Below, piece by piece: positions 42,820-52,440 of a stretch of 64,000 nt of DNA. The notes beneath the pieces are model-generated. The model was given only the letters and a program-made list of their open reading frames with translations, did not search any database and was not told the DNA's origin. The DNA is from Streptomyces sp. DvalAA-43 (lineage in GTDB: Bacteria > Actinomycetota > Actinomycetes > Streptomycetales > Streptomycetaceae), in assembly GCF_900091725.1 (NCBI RefSeq), contig NZ_FMBW01000031.1, positions 284,476 to 348,475 on the forward strand, given 5' to 3'. A program made the translations under genes and the position numbers. Position 1 is the stretch's first letter, and every line of letters starts with the position of its first letter.

Positions 42820-43641
42820 GTGCCCGAAACCAGGACGTGGTTCATCACCGGTGCCTCCCGCGGTCTGGGGCGCGCCTTCACCGAGGCCGCCCTGTCCGCA
42901 GGGGAGCGGGTCGTGGCGGTCGCCCGCGATGTCGGGCCGCTCGCCGAACTGGAGGAGAAGTACCCGGACGCACTCCGGCGGCTCTCCCTGGACGTCTCCG
43001 ACCGCAGCGCCGTGTTCGAGACCGTGGACCGGGCGGCGGAGGCATTCGGCGGCCTCGACGTCGTGGTCAACAACGCCGGCGGTCTGCTGTACGGCATGGT
43101 CGAGGAGGCCACCGAGCAACAGATCCGCGACCACCTCGACGTCAACTTCTTCGGCGCCGTCTGGGTCGCCCAGGCCGTGATCCCCCACCTGCGCGCGCGG
43201 GGTTCCGGGCGCCTCCTCCAGATCACGTCGATGGGCAGCGGCGGCGGTATGGCCTCGGTCGGGTTCTACGGGGCCGGGAAGGCGGCGCTCGGCTCGGTCA
43301 GCGAGGCGCTGGCGATGGAGGTCGAGCAGTTCGGGATCAAGGTCACCATCGTGCAGATGGGCGGCTACGCCACGGGCCTGTTCACCTCCGGCACGACGGC
43401 GACCACCCCCGACCCCGCCTACGAGGAGCTGCGCACCCGCCTGACGGAGATGTGGGGCGACGACGCGGGCCCGGACCCGAGCGAGGCGGCCCCCGTGCTC
43501 CTGGAACTGGCCGCCCTGCCCGACCCGCCGCGCCGCCTGATCCTCGGTGACCGGTCGTTCGACATCGTTCTGGAGCTGGACCGCGCCCGCGAGGAGCAGT
43601 ACCGCGCCTGGGAATCCCTCAGCCGCATGGCCCCGGGGTGA
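42820..43641 (+). CDS. Short-chain dehydrogenase/reductase (classical)
   Basis: This 273-residue SDR has TGASRGLG near the N-terminus, LDVVVNNAGG, Ser in LQITSMGSGG and Y-x3-K in FYGAGKAAL. The type is common among oxidoreductases induced by small xenobiotics. GTG start with GAAGGAG eight bases upstream. It carries its own strong TetR-type palindrome rather than the regulon operator. Single-gene unit. Confidence 0.9.
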   Translation: MPETRTWFITGASRGLGRAFTEAALSAGERVVAVARDVGPLAELEEKYPDALRRLSLDVSDRSAVFETVDRAAEAFGGLDVVVNNAGGLLYGMVEEATEQQIRDHLDVNFFGAVWVAQAVIPHLRARGSGRLLQITSMGSGGGMASVGFYGAGKAALGSVSEALAMEVEQFGIKVTIVQMGGYATGLFTSGTTATTPDPAYEELRTRLTEMWGDDAGPDPSEAAPVLLELAALPDPPRRLILGDRSFDIVLELDRAREEQYRAWESLSRMAPG

Positions 43642-43704
43642 GCGGGAGGGGGGCCGGGCTCGGGTGTCCCGCCCCCGGCCCACCCCCGTCGCGGATGAAA
43701 GACC

Positions 43705-44553
43705 CTAAATCCCGCGGTACTTGGGCGCCCGCCGCTCCACGAAGCTCGCCACGCCCTCGTTGGCGTCCCGCGTCGTCATATTGATCTCCTGGGCCATGGC
43801 CTCGGCGGCGAACGCCGTCGACCGGTCCGCGTCCATCGACGCGTTGACGAGCTGTTTGGTGAGGGCGATCGCACGGGTCGGCCCCTCGGCCAGCCGCTGC
43901 GCCCACGCCCGCGCCGTCGCCGCCAGCTCCCCGTCCGGCACGGTGCGGTTGACCAGCCCCAGCCGTTCCGCCTCCGCCGCAGGCAGCGAGTCGCCGAAGA
44001 ACATCAGCTCCTTGGCGCGCTGCGGGCCGATCAGTCGCGGCAGCAGATAGGCGCCGCCACCGTCCGGCACGAGGCCGCGGCGTACGAACACCTCGATGAA
44101 CTTCGCCGATTCGGCGGCCAGCACCAGATCGCAGGCGAACGCGAGGTGGGCGCCGATGCCGGCCGCCGTGCCGTTGACGGCCGCGACGACGGGCTTCTCG
44201 CAGTCCAGGACCGCGGCGATCAGACGCTGCGCGCCGAGCCGGATCGTACGGGCCACGTCGCCCGGCACCCGCTCGCCGGCCGCCGGGGCGCCGCGCAGGT
44301 CGGCGCCCGCGCAGAAACCGCGGCCGGTGGCGGTGAGGACGACGGCCCGGACCGCCGGGTCGGCGGACGCCTCGGCGAGCAGGCCGATGACGCGTTCCCG
44401 CTGCTCCCAGGTGACGGCGTTCATCGCCTCGGGCCGGTTGAGCGTGATCCAGCAGACGCCGTTGTCAGTGGTGTGCAGTACCAATGAATGGAGCGGGTCG
44501 GCGGCTTCCGCGGACTCGGTGGACTCGGTGATGTCTTCGGGGGAGGACGGCAT
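43705..44553 (-). CDS. Enoyl-CoA hydratase/isomerase (crotonase family)
   Basis: The 282-residue crotonase has oxyanion segment GRGFCAGADL, AAVNGTAAGIGAHLAFACDL and FIEVFVRRGLVPDGGGAYLL. The second acid position has Asp (VPDGGG) where hydratases have Glu, so a variant reaction is possible. The Ser/Glu-rich N-terminus (first 22 residues) is non-conserved. It lies 43 bp downstream of the ADP-forming acyl-CoA synthetase on the same strand; together they would be driven from the double operator at 46887-46925. Confidence 0.88.
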   Translation of the reverse strand: MPSSPEDITESTESAEAADPLHSLVLHTTDNGVCWITLNRPEAMNAVTWEQRERVIGLLAEASADPAVRAVVLTATGRGFCAGADLRGAPAAGERVPGDVARTIRLGAQRLIAAVLDCEKPVVAAVNGTAAGIGAHLAFACDLVLAAESAKFIEVFVRRGLVPDGGGAYLLPRLIGPQRAKELMFFGDSLPAAEAERLGLVNRTVPDGELAATARAWAQRLAEGPTRAIALTKQLVNASMDADRSTAFAAEAMAQEINMTTRDANEGVASFVERRAPKYRGI

Positions 44554-44596
44554 GGGGCAGCTCCTGGGTAGGTGGTTCGGTCGGCGGGGTGACCGG

Positions 44597-46828
44597 TCAG
44601 CGGCAGACGGCGAGCGCGTCCAGCGCCACCGCGCCCTGCCCCCGCCCGAGCACCATCAGCGGGTTGATGTCCAGCTCGGTGAGGTCGTCGTCCAGTTCCA
44701 GCGCCATCCGCTGCACCCGCAGCACGACCTCGACGAGCGCGTCCACATCCACCGGCGGACCGCCGCGCACGCCCTCCAGCAGGGCCCGGCCGCGCAGTTC
44801 GCCCAGCATCGACCGCGCCTGGTCCTCGCCGAACGGCGGCACCCGCACCGCCGCGTCGTGCAGCACCTCGACCAGCACACCGCCGAGCCCGACCGTCACC
44901 GTCGGCCCGAACAGCGCGTCCTGGGTGACGCCGACCATCATCTCGACACCCCGCTCGACCATCTGGCAGACCAGGATCCCGTCCAGCTCGATGCCTTCGT
45001 AGCGCGCGATGTCGGTCAGCTCGCGGTAGGCGTCCCGCACCTGGCTCGCGGAGGTGAGCCCGACCTTGACCAGGCCCAGTTCGGTCTTGTGGGCGAGCTG
45101 GGCGCCCGACGCCTTCATGACCACGGGGTAGCCGACCAGCCCCGCGGCCCGGACGGACGCCGCGGCGCTGGTCACCAACTGCTCGCGCGGTACGCGGATT
45201 CCGTACGCCCGCAGCAACTGCTTCGCCGCGTGCTCGCTCAGCTGGTGTCCCGGGCGCATCAGTGCCTGCGCCTTGCGGAAGGAGGGCGACGGCGTGCGGG
45301 GCGCCTCGTCGAAGGGGGAGCGGTAGGAGGCGGCGAACCGGTGGTGGTCCAGATAGGCCTTCACGGCGGTGATGCAGTTGCCGAAGGTACGGAAGGTGGC
45401 GACGCGGGACGAGCCGAGCAGCGTCGTGCGGTACGCCTCCTCCGTACCGACGGGCGAGCCCCACACCACGCACACCAGCTTGTCCGTGGTCTCCGCCGCG
45501 TCCACCAGGTCCTGCGCGAGCTTGTCGCTCATCGGGGGGAAGGGGCCGGTGATCGGACAGATCAGCACCCCGACATCGGGGTCGGCGAGTATCGCGTCGA
45601 TGATCTTCCGGCCGCGCCAGTCGCCGACCGGATGGCCCCCGTTGTCGACCGGGTTGGCCACGTTCAGATAGCCGGGAATCCACTCGTGCAGCTCGCGCTG
45701 CTTCGCCTCGGACAGGGTGGGCAGGCTCAGCCCCGCGCCGGTCGCCAGATCGGAGAAGTGCGCCCCCGTGCCGCCCGAGATCGAATACACGACGACCCCC
45801 TCGGCCTGCGGCTTCCGTGCCCGCGCGAGCAGCGTCGCGGTGTCCTGGAGCTCATCGAGCCCGTCCACCCGGATCACACCGAACTGCCGCATCGCCGCGT
45901 CCACCACCTGGTCGGCGCCGGTCAGCTTGCCGGTGTGTGACGCGGCCATCCTGGCCCCCGTCTCCGTACGCCCCACCTTGACCGCCACGACCGGCACCCC
46001 GGCCCGCGCCGCCCGGTCCGCGGCGAGCAGAAAGGAGCGCCCGTCCTTGAGCCCCTCCACGTAGCAGGCGATGGCCCCCACCTCGGGGCGCTGCGAGAAG
46101 TACGAGATGAAGTCGGCGGTCTCCAGATCCGCTTCGTTGCCCGTGGGTGCCCAGTGCGAGAGCCGTACCCCCAGTTCCTGGAGGGTGTAGACGGGGCGGC
46201 CCTGGTGGCCGGACTGGGTGATCAGCGCGATGGCCGGCCCGTCCAGATCGTCCCGGAACCTCTCGAAGGCGTTGAGGTTGGTGTTCGGCCCGAGCAGCCG
46301 CAGCCCGGACCGCTCCACCGCCGCGGCCAGCCGCGCCTGGGCGGCGGCACCCTCCTCGCCCGTCTCGGCGAACCCGGAGGCGAAGGCGACGGCGAACCGC
46401 ACCTTGGCCTGCGCGAGTTCCTCGATCACCGGCAGCGGATCGCCGACCAGCAGCACGGCCAGATCGACCTGCTCCGGCAGCTCCGCCACGGAAGGAGAAC
46501 AGGCCCGCCCGAACACGGACTCCCGGGTGGGATGCACGGGATACAGCCGCGCCCCGACCCGCTCGGCCCAGCCGATCAGCTGCCGGGTGATGCCGGTATT
46601 GGGCCGCCCCTCGGCGTCGGACGCGCCGATGACGGCCACGGAGGCGGGCCGGAAGAACCGGTCCAGATCCGGCACGGCGGCGTGCAGCGGCCGGCCGCTG
46701 ACGTCCAGGACGCACTCGGCGGCGGCGTCGACCGTCATGCTGTGGACGGCGGCATGCGACTCTTCGCCGCAGGCCACCACTCTGGCGCGGAAGTCGGTGG
46801 TGAGGGTGCCGTGAGTCGATCCAAGCAT
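44597..46828 (-). CDS. ADP-forming acyl-CoA synthetase (acetate-CoA ligase family, fused alpha-beta)
   Basis: This 743-residue protein has a CoA-binding domain (FFRPASVAVIGASDAEGRPN near residue 60), the succinyl-CoA-synthetase-like flavodoxin region (FAVAFASGFAETGEEG; GLRLLGPNTNLNAF), the catalytic-His region SISGGTGAHFSDLA, and a C-terminal ATP-grasp (VVMKASGAQLAHKTELGLVK) ending DINPLMVLGRG. It interconverts acyl-CoA + ADP + Pi with acid + ATP + CoA. Two tandem operator copies precede it. Start MLGSTHG; GTG 46840 is an alternative. Confidence 0.9.
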   Translation of the reverse strand: MLGSTHGTLTTDFRARVVACGEESHAAVHSMTVDAAAECVLDVSGRPLHAAVPDLDRFFRPASVAVIGASDAEGRPNTGITRQLIGWAERVGARLYPVHPTRESVFGRACSPSVAELPEQVDLAVLLVGDPLPVIEELAQAKVRFAVAFASGFAETGEEGAAAQARLAAAVERSGLRLLGPNTNLNAFERFRDDLDGPAIALITQSGHQGRPVYTLQELGVRLSHWAPTGNEADLETADFISYFSQRPEVGAIACYVEGLKDGRSFLLAADRAARAGVPVVAVKVGRTETGARMAASHTGKLTGADQVVDAAMRQFGVIRVDGLDELQDTATLLARARKPQAEGVVVYSISGGTGAHFSDLATGAGLSLPTLSEAKQRELHEWIPGYLNVANPVDNGGHPVGDWRGRKIIDAILADPDVGVLICPITGPFPPMSDKLAQDLVDAAETTDKLVCVVWGSPVGTEEAYRTTLLGSSRVATFRTFGNCITAVKAYLDHHRFAASYRSPFDEAPRTPSPSFRKAQALMRPGHQLSEHAAKQLLRAYGIRVPREQLVTSAAASVRAAGLVGYPVVMKASGAQLAHKTELGLVKVGLTSASQVRDAYRELTDIARYEGIELDGILVCQMVERGVEMMVGVTQDALFGPTVTVGLGGVLVEVLHDAAVRVPPFGEDQARSMLGELRGRALLEGVRGGPPVDVDALVEVVLRVQRMALELDDDLTELDINPLMVLGRGQGAVALDALAVCR

Positions 46829-46886
46829 CGTTCCGCCCACTTCTGCTCGGGGTCCGTCGGGTGATCGTGCCCGGCCAGCCCAAAAG

Positions 46887-46901
46887 CTGACGCTCTGTCA
46901 G
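46887..46901. promoter_or_regulatory. Regulon operator, site E
   Basis: CTGACGCTCTGTCAG has perfect CTGAC/GTCAG arms. First of two sites with centres 24 bp apart, upstream of the acyl-CoA synthetase. Confidence 0.75.
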
Positions 46902-46910
46902 GTTACTGAA

Positions 46911-46925
46911 CTGACGCGCCGTCAG
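46911..46925. promoter_or_regulatory. Regulon operator, site F
   Basis: CTGACGCGCCGTCAG lies 24 bp (centre to centre) from site E, a spacing of just over two helical turns that would allow cooperative binding. Confidence 0.8.
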
Positions 46926-47068
46926 GAATGGGTGTGCACGCAAAGCCTGAGAGAGGGAGGGCGGCGGCGGCCGGAGCCGTACAACCTACGGGTGATCTTG
47001 AAGGTCGAACGGTCGGGCCGGGCACACTGGCCGTCGTACGCCAGCAATGGCCCACCCCTGGGAGAAAC

Positions 47069-48421
47069 ATGAGACCCGTCTCCGCCCGGCGCACCGTGCG
47101 CCTCGGTGTCTGTGTCGTCGCGACCGCCGGACTGCTGACCGCCGGACTCGCGGCTCCCGCGTTCGCGCAGGAGCAGTCCGACCAGCTCTGGATACAGGCA
47201 CCCAGCGAGCAGAAGCTGACGCCCGGCGGCAGCACGTCGGAAGGCAGCCCGCTGGACATCGGGCTCTACCACGACAACGACAACTTCGCCGTCACCGACG
47301 GACGGCTCTCGGTCGACATCTCCGGTGTCGCCGGGGTGGCCGATGTGACCTGGCCCGACAACTGCGCCCCGGCCGGGACCACGGCCGTGTGCACCGTCCC
47401 CGAGGTCCCCGTCATCGGCGAGGCCTACAGCCCGCAAATCCACCTCACGGTCCGCGCCGCCGATGGTGCCGAGCTCGGGGCCAAGGGGCGGATCACCTAC
47501 GCCGCCGTGGCCACCGGCGGTCCCGACGGCACGCTGGAAGCCCCGCACGACTCGTTCGACACCACGGTCTCGGTCGGTTCGGGTCCCGACCTGTCCCTCG
47601 GGGAGATCGCTCCGGTGAAGAACCTCCAGCCGGGCGCCGTGCGGACCGTGCCGTTCGCGGTGACCAACAAGGGCAGCGAGCGGTCCGAGGGACTCACCGC
47701 CACCTTCACCGCCTCGTACGGGCTCGACTTCCTGACCGAGTACGCCGAGTGCACCTACGGGACGACCGGCGGCGACGACTACGCCCCGATGTCCCACGCC
47801 ACCTGCTCCTTCGACCAGGTCATCGAGCCGGGTGACTCCTTCACCCTGCCGACGCCGCTGCGGGTCGCCCTCACCGCGCACGCGTACACCGAGCGGCTGG
47901 ACATCAGCGTCGCCCCCGGCAACGGAGCCGCCGACCTCTCGGACGAGGACAACTACACCATCGCTGCCTTCGGCGCGGTGAACACGGCCGACTTCGCGGC
48001 ACAGGGCGCCCGGGTCACGGGTGGCGCCGGGGAGACCGTCACCGCCGGACTCGGCTTCCGCAACGACGGACCGGCCTGGATCGGCAACCTCGGCTCCGGC
48101 GACCCGGTCGCGGCCGTCGACTTCACCGTCCCCGAGGGCGTCACCGTCACCTCGGCCCCCGCCGACTGCGCACCGCGCACCCTGAGCGGCGGCTACTACC
48201 CGCAGCGGACCGGCGCCCCGCGCTACAGCTGCGAGATGCCGTACTGGGCCCTGCCGGACACCACGCGCACCCTCCCGTTCCAGCTGCGCATCGACCGAGT
48301 GGTTCCCGACGCGACCGGCCGCGTCATGCTCACCACCGGCGGCTCCACCCCCGCGACCTTCCCGTTCGACCCCCAGCCGGCCAACAACACGGCCCAGCTC
48401 GTGGTGAACGCCACGGCCTGA
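47069..48421 (+). CDS. Secreted protein with repeated beta-sandwich domains
   Basis: The 450-residue protein has a Sec signal peptide (VCVVATAGLLTAGLAAPAFA-Q). The mature part is Thr/Asp/Gly-rich with three Ig/DUF11-like segments: GLYHDNDNFAVTDGRLSVDI, VPFAVTNKGSERSEGLTATF, AGLGFRNDGPAWIGNL. Cys pairs are spaced along it (NCAP/VCTV; ECTY/TCSF; DCAP/SCEM). There is no LPxTG sorting motif or C-terminal TM, so it is likely released or wall-associated. The ATG follows GGAGAA. Function unknown. Confidence 0.85.
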   Translation: MRPVSARRTVRLGVCVVATAGLLTAGLAAPAFAQEQSDQLWIQAPSEQKLTPGGSTSEGSPLDIGLYHDNDNFAVTDGRLSVDISGVAGVADVTWPDNCAPAGTTAVCTVPEVPVIGEAYSPQIHLTVRAADGAELGAKGRITYAAVATGGPDGTLEAPHDSFDTTVSVGSGPDLSLGEIAPVKNLQPGAVRTVPFAVTNKGSERSEGLTATFTASYGLDFLTEYAECTYGTTGGDDYAPMSHATCSFDQVIEPGDSFTLPTPLRVALTAHAYTERLDISVAPGNGAADLSDEDNYTIAAFGAVNTADFAAQGARVTGGAGETVTAGLGFRNDGPAWIGNLGSGDPVAAVDFTVPEGVTVTSAPADCAPRTLSGGYYPQRTGAPRYSCEMPYWALPDTTRTLPFQLRIDRVVPDATGRVMLTTGGSTPATFPFDPQPANNTAQLVVNATA

Positions 48422-48480
48422 CCGGGCCCCGGCGTACGGGACGCGGTGCGCGGCCGGGAGAGCCGGCCGCGCACCGCGTC

Positions 48481-49191
48481 CTACGAAGTCGCCCGGATCG
48501 CCGGCTGAACCGGCTGAACCGAGGCCAGCGCGGTCACCTCGGCTCGTGCCGAGGCCAGCGAGCTCGCCGCCAACGGCCGGAAGGAGGCGAGGTGCGGGGC
48601 GAGGCCGGCCATGGTCATCTCGGCGCTGATGAAACGCATGTTGTCCGCTGCCACGCCCTGCCTGTTGAAGTACGCCCGCAGGTAGGGGATCTGGAAGTCA
48701 CATGCCTCCTGTGGCGTTCCCGGGGCGTAGGCGCCGCCCCGCGTGCTGATCACCACCAGTTTCGTATCCCGCAGCGCGTTGTCCCCGGTGCCCGGTGCGG
48801 TGAACGCTCCGGGGAAGCTGACCCGGTCGATCCATGCCTTCAGCGCGGCGGATACCGAGTAGTTGTACATCGGGGCGCCGATCAGCACGGTGTCGGCCTC
48901 CAGCAGTTCGGTGATCAGCGGGCGGGTCAGCCCCCACTCCCGTTCCTCCGCCAGGCTCTCGACCAGGTCGCCCACCCCGGCCGGTGGGACGAGGCCGTCG
49001 CGCTCCACTCGTCGGCCGAGCGAACAATAGGCGGTATCCAGCGGCGGTACCGGATCGGCGGCCAGGTCCCGGTACCGATACCCGGCCGGACCGTGCACAG
49101 CCCGCCAGGTGCTCGCGAACAGCGCGGTCAGTCGTCTGCTGACCGACTCGTCGGAACGATTGGCACTGGAATCCAAGTGCAGCAAGGACAT
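48481..49191 (-). CDS. FMN-dependent NADH-azoreductase/NAD(P)H dehydrogenase (quinone)
   Basis: This 236-residue flavodoxin-like fold protein matches AzoR: SLLHLDSSANRSDESVSRRL, LIGAPMYNYSVSAALKAWID, VSFPGAF and VVISTRGGAYA. It reduces quinones or azo compounds with NAD(P)H and FMN. The ATG follows AGGAGA. It is divergent from a SigJ-type ECF sigma gene only 75 bp away, which likely drives it under redox or xenobiotic stress. Confidence 0.92.
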   Translation of the reverse strand: MSLLHLDSSANRSDESVSRRLTALFASTWRAVHGPAGYRYRDLAADPVPPLDTAYCSLGRRVERDGLVPPAGVGDLVESLAEEREWGLTRPLITELLEADTVLIGAPMYNYSVSAALKAWIDRVSFPGAFTAPGTGDNALRDTKLVVISTRGGAYAPGTPQEACDFQIPYLRAYFNRQGVAADNMRFISAEMTMAGLAPHLASFRPLAASSLASARAEVTALASVQPVQPAIRATS

Positions 49192-49266
49192 CACCGGTTC
49201 TCCTGTCACCTCAACTGCGTCGTGATCGTCAGGAGGGTGACGGAGCAGGACGGGGAAAGGTGACCA

Positions 49267-50145
49267 GTGGACGAGCGTGACGGACTGACCGAACGTTTCG
49301 AGGCGCAGCGCGGTCAGCTGCGGGCAGTCGCCTACCGGATGCTCGGCTCACTGGACGACGCCGATGACGCCGTGCAGGAGGCCTGGCTCCGCTTGGGCCG
49401 GGTCGATGCCGACGGTGTGGAGAACCTGGGCGGCTGGCTGCGGACCGTGGTGACCCGCATCTGCCTCGACGTATTGCGTTCTCGCAGGTCACGCCGGGAA
49501 GATCTGGCCGAACAGCAGGTGCTCGACCAAGCCTTCCGTGCTCAGGAGAGCCTCCCGGAAGACGAGGCGCTGCTGACCGAATCGGTGAGCCGTGCGCTGC
49601 TCGTGGTCCTGGACACGCTGGACCCCGTCGAACGGGTCGCGTTCGTGCTGCACGACATGTTCGCCGTGCCGTTCAAGGAGATCGCACCCATCGTGGGGCG
49701 CACGCCGGTCACCACGAAGAAGCTCGCCAGCCGCGCGCGCCACAAGCTGCGCGGCACTCCCGCCGTCCCGGCGGCCGAACTCGCCCGGCACCGCCAGGTC
49801 GTCTCGGCCTTTCTCACCGCCGCGCGTGCCGGTGACCTCACCGCGATCCTCGCGGTCCTGGCCCCCGACGTGGTGCGTCGCGCCGACCCCGCCGCGGTGC
49901 CGCCGGGCGGAGTCGCCGAGGTCCGTGGCGCGCGAGCCGTCGCGGAGGGGACCGCCGCCCTCGCGCACAGGTCGCGGTCGGCCGAACTGGCACTGGTCGA
50001 TGGCGCCGTGGGAGTCATCGTGGCCCCACGCGGCCGATTGGCGTGCGTACTCGCCTTCGTCATCGTGGACGGAAGAATTGCCGAGTACGACGTGATCGCC
50101 GACCCCGCGCGCCTTCGGCGACTGGATCTCGCCGTCCTCGACTGA
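49267..50145 (+). CDS. SigJ-type ECF sigma factor with C-terminal SnoaL-like domain
   Basis: The 292-residue sigma factor has regions 2 (RAVAYRMLGSLDDADDAVQE, WLRTVVTRICLDVLRSRRS) and 4 (VEAVAFVLHDMF-type VERVAFVLHDMFAVPFKEIA, TTKKLASRARHKLR), then a SnoaL/NTF2-like domain of about 110 residues. In ECF41/SigJ-type factors this domain acts as a built-in regulator in place of an anti-sigma factor. Partner genes of this group are oxidoreductases, consistent with the divergent azoreductase. Confidence 0.9.
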   Translation: MDERDGLTERFEAQRGQLRAVAYRMLGSLDDADDAVQEAWLRLGRVDADGVENLGGWLRTVVTRICLDVLRSRRSRREDLAEQQVLDQAFRAQESLPEDEALLTESVSRALLVVLDTLDPVERVAFVLHDMFAVPFKEIAPIVGRTPVTTKKLASRARHKLRGTPAVPAAELARHRQVVSAFLTAARAGDLTAILAVLAPDVVRRADPAAVPPGGVAEVRGARAVAEGTAALAHRSRSAELALVDGAVGVIVAPRGRLACVLAFVIVDGRIAEYDVIADPARLRRLDLAVLD

Positions 50146-50181
50146 CAGGGGAACGGCCGGCGTCAGGCGATCCGCGAGGAC

Positions 50182-51369
50182 TCAGCCCCTGCGCGCCTGG
50201 CGCTTGGCGATCTTCCGTGCGTCCAGGGCCAGTTCGCGCAGCATGCCGCTGATCGGGTTGGTGAAGCCGGTGAAGTACAGGCCGGGGGCCTGCTTGGGGG
50301 TGCGGGCGCCGTGGACCACCGGGCGCCCCCGGGCGTCCAGTACGTCGAGGTGGCCGACCAGGCCCTCCAGCTCCCGGCGGTAGCCGGTCGCCGCGATCAC
50401 CGCGTCCGGGGTGATCCGGTCGCCGTCGGCCAGCACCACCGTGTCCCCGTCGAACGACTCGACGGCCGCCACCGGCACCACCCGGCCGCGCTTCACCGCG
50501 TCGATCAGCCCCACGTCCTGCACCGGGATGGCGCCGTCCTTGACGCGCGAGTACAGGCCCGTGTCCGGGCGCGGCAGGCCCTGGGCGGCGAGGTCGGGCA
50601 CGGAGATCCGGCACATCAGGGCCGCGGCCCGGTCGACCAGCCAGGCCGGCAGCCTGCGCACCAGGACGGCGGTCGACTGGGCGGGCCAGCCCGCGGTCGA
50701 ACGGCGCACGATGTGCGGCACGGTGCGCACGGCGATCCGTACCCGGGACGCACCGCCCTCGATCAGGTCGACGGCGATCTCCGCGCCCGTGTTGCCGATA
50801 CCGACGACCAGGACGTCCTTGCCCGCGTACGGGGCGGGGTTGCGGTACTCGGAGGCGTGGACCAGATCACCGGTGAAGGTGTCGAGGCCGGACCAGTCGG
50901 GGACGCGCGGGGTGTGGTTGAAGCCGGTGGCGACGACGACGGCGCGGCCGGTCAGCACCCGGCCGCCGGTCGCGGTCAGCTGCCAGCTCCCGCCGTCCGG
51001 GGCGCGGTCGATCCGGGACACCTCGACGCCCGTCACCACCTCCAGCTCATGGTGCTCGGCGTACTTGTCCAGATAGCGCACCACGTCGTCCCTGGACACC
51101 CAGCGGCCGAACCGGCGCGGCATCGCGAGCCCCGGCAGCGCCGACCGGCGCCGGGTCGTGTGGAGGTGCAGCCGGTCGTAGTGGCGGCGCCAGGACGCCC
51201 CCACGTTCCCGGACTTCTCCAGCACGACCGCCCGTACGCCCAGCTCGCGCAGGGCCGCGGCGGCGGCGAGACCGCCCGGACCGCCACCGATGACGTATAC
51301 GGGCCGGTCCTCGGTGAGGTCGTTCCGGGCCGATACGGAGCCGCCGGAGGTGAGTGCGCTGTCGGGCAT
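50182..51369 (-). CDS. FAD-dependent monooxygenase/oxidoreductase (YUC/Trx-reductase-like)
   Basis: The 395-residue protein has two dinucleotide folds: FAD motif YVIGGGPGGLAAAAALRELG and NADPH motif VLVVGIGNTGAEIAVDLIEGG, plus the ATGY-type segment AVIAATGYRRELEGL. The FMO fingerprint FxGxxxHxxxY is represented loosely by FTGDLVHASEYRNP. Such enzymes oxygenate N, S or carbonyl substrates. The gene lies before the DoxX-DUF35 operon on the opposite strand and lacks the regulon operator in its own start region; site G is about 167 bp upstream of its start. Confidence 0.88.
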   Translation of the reverse strand: MPDSALTSGGSVSARNDLTEDRPVYVIGGGPGGLAAAAALRELGVRAVVLEKSGNVGASWRRHYDRLHLHTTRRRSALPGLAMPRRFGRWVSRDDVVRYLDKYAEHHELEVVTGVEVSRIDRAPDGGSWQLTATGGRVLTGRAVVVATGFNHTPRVPDWSGLDTFTGDLVHASEYRNPAPYAGKDVLVVGIGNTGAEIAVDLIEGGASRVRIAVRTVPHIVRRSTAGWPAQSTAVLVRRLPAWLVDRAAALMCRISVPDLAAQGLPRPDTGLYSRVKDGAIPVQDVGLIDAVKRGRVVPVAAVESFDGDTVVLADGDRITPDAVIAATGYRRELEGLVGHLDVLDARGRPVVHGARTPKQAPGLYFTGFTNPISGMLRELALDARKIAKRQARRG

Positions 51370-51535
51370 GGTTCGGAGCGTAATCGCGCACCCGGTTGAT
51401 GGGTCTCGGTCAAGACCGGAATCGATTGCGAATTGATCACGCGCGTAAGCCTTTTGGTCACTCGCTCTCGCTTCTTGTTCGCTTTCCGGGCGCTCCTTGC
51501 GCGCCTCTTGCGCGAAGCGACCGCCATCGGGTGAA

Positions 51536-51550
51536 CTGACGTACCGTCAG
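51536..51550. promoter_or_regulatory. Regulon operator, site G
   Basis: CTGACGTACCGTCAG has perfect outer arms and lies 21 bp before the DoxX-family ATG. Confidence 0.8.
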
Positions 51551-51571
51551 ATTCAGTGAACGGGAGGCCCC

Positions 51572-52024
51572 ATGCAGACGATCTGGTTCGGCGGAGCCGA
51601 GTGGCTCGCCGTTCTCCGGATAGGCCTCGGCCTGTGGTGGCTGGAGAGCTGGCGGCACAAGGACAAGAAGGGCTGGTTCGAGCGCGGTACGGGCATCGCC
51701 TGGGCCGCCGACGTCGCGGCCAAGCACCGCTGGGCGGCCGTACGCACCGGCTTCCGGCGGATCGTCGCCCCACGCCCCAAGGTCATGGCCTACGTCGTCG
51801 TGTATGCCGAACTCGCCCTGGGGCTGGGCCTGATCACCGGCTTCCTCACCCCCGTCGCGCTGGTCGCGGGGCTCCTTCTCAACCTTCTCTACCTGGTGCT
51901 GATGATCCACGACTGGGCCGAGCAGGGGCAGAACGCGATGATGGCGCTCATCGCGCTGGTCGCGCTGTTCGCGATGTCCTGGCAGACCTGGTCCCTCGAC
52001 GAAGCGATCGGACTCTTCCTGTGA
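51572..52024 (+). CDS. DoxX-family membrane protein
   Basis: This 150-residue, four-TM protein (EWLAVLRIGLGLWWLE, VMAYVVVYAELALGLGLITG, VALVAGLLLNLLYLVLMI, MMALIALVALFAMSW) is of the DoxX/TQO-small-subunit type, linked to quinone or thiol redox chemistry. Its TGA overlaps the GTG of the DUF35 gene, so a membrane redox protein and a DUF35 protein are made together under operator G. The role in the pathway is unknown. Confidence 0.87.
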   Translation: MQTIWFGGAEWLAVLRIGLGLWWLESWRHKDKKGWFERGTGIAWAADVAAKHRWAAVRTGFRRIVAPRPKVMAYVVVYAELALGLGLITGFLTPVALVAGLLLNLLYLVLMIHDWAEQGQNAMMALIALVALFAMSWQTWSLDEAIGLFL

Positions 52025-52440
52025 CCGCGGCCGCCGTACGTTTCGACCTCCCCGAACCCGACGCCTTCAGCCGCCCGTACTGGGACGCCGCCGCCCGGGG
52101 GCAGTTGCTGCTGCGCCGCTGCCGCGCCTGCGGGCGCGCACACCACTACCCGCGCGAGTTCTGCCCGCACTGCTGGAGCGAGGATGTCGTCTGGGAGCCG
52201 GCGAGCGGGGACGCCACGCTCTACACCTGGTCCGTCGTCCATCGCAACGATCTGCCGCCGTTCGGCGCCCGCGTCCCGTACGTCGCCGCCGTGGTCGACC
52301 TGGCCGAGGGGCCGCGGATGATGACGCAGGTCGTGGGGTGCGAGGAGTCCGCGCTCGCCATCGGCATGGCGCTGCGGGTGGCCTTCCGGCAGGAGGAGGG
52401 GGAGGAGGCCGTCGCGGTCTTCCACCCCGGGGACTGCTGA
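52021..52440 (+). CDS. DUF35 OB-fold/zinc-ribbon protein (thiolase/Ltp partner)
   Basis: The 139-residue protein has an N-terminal helix, a rubredoxin-like zinc ribbon CRACGRAHHYPREFCPHC (two CxxC) and an OB-fold (ATLYTWSVVHRNDLPPF). DUF35 proteins bind acyl-CoA and partner with thiolase-like lipid-transfer proteins, as in the Ltp-DUF35 aldolases of steroid side-chain degradation. The likely partner is the thiolase-like protein at 57678-58847, which has the same operator. GTG start overlapping the DoxX stop. Confidence 0.9.
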   Translation: MTAAAVRFDLPEPDAFSRPYWDAAARGQLLLRRCRACGRAHHYPREFCPHCWSEDVVWEPASGDATLYTWSVVHRNDLPPFGARVPYVAAVVDLAEGPRMMTQVVGCEESALAIGMALRVAFRQEEGEEAVAVFHPGDC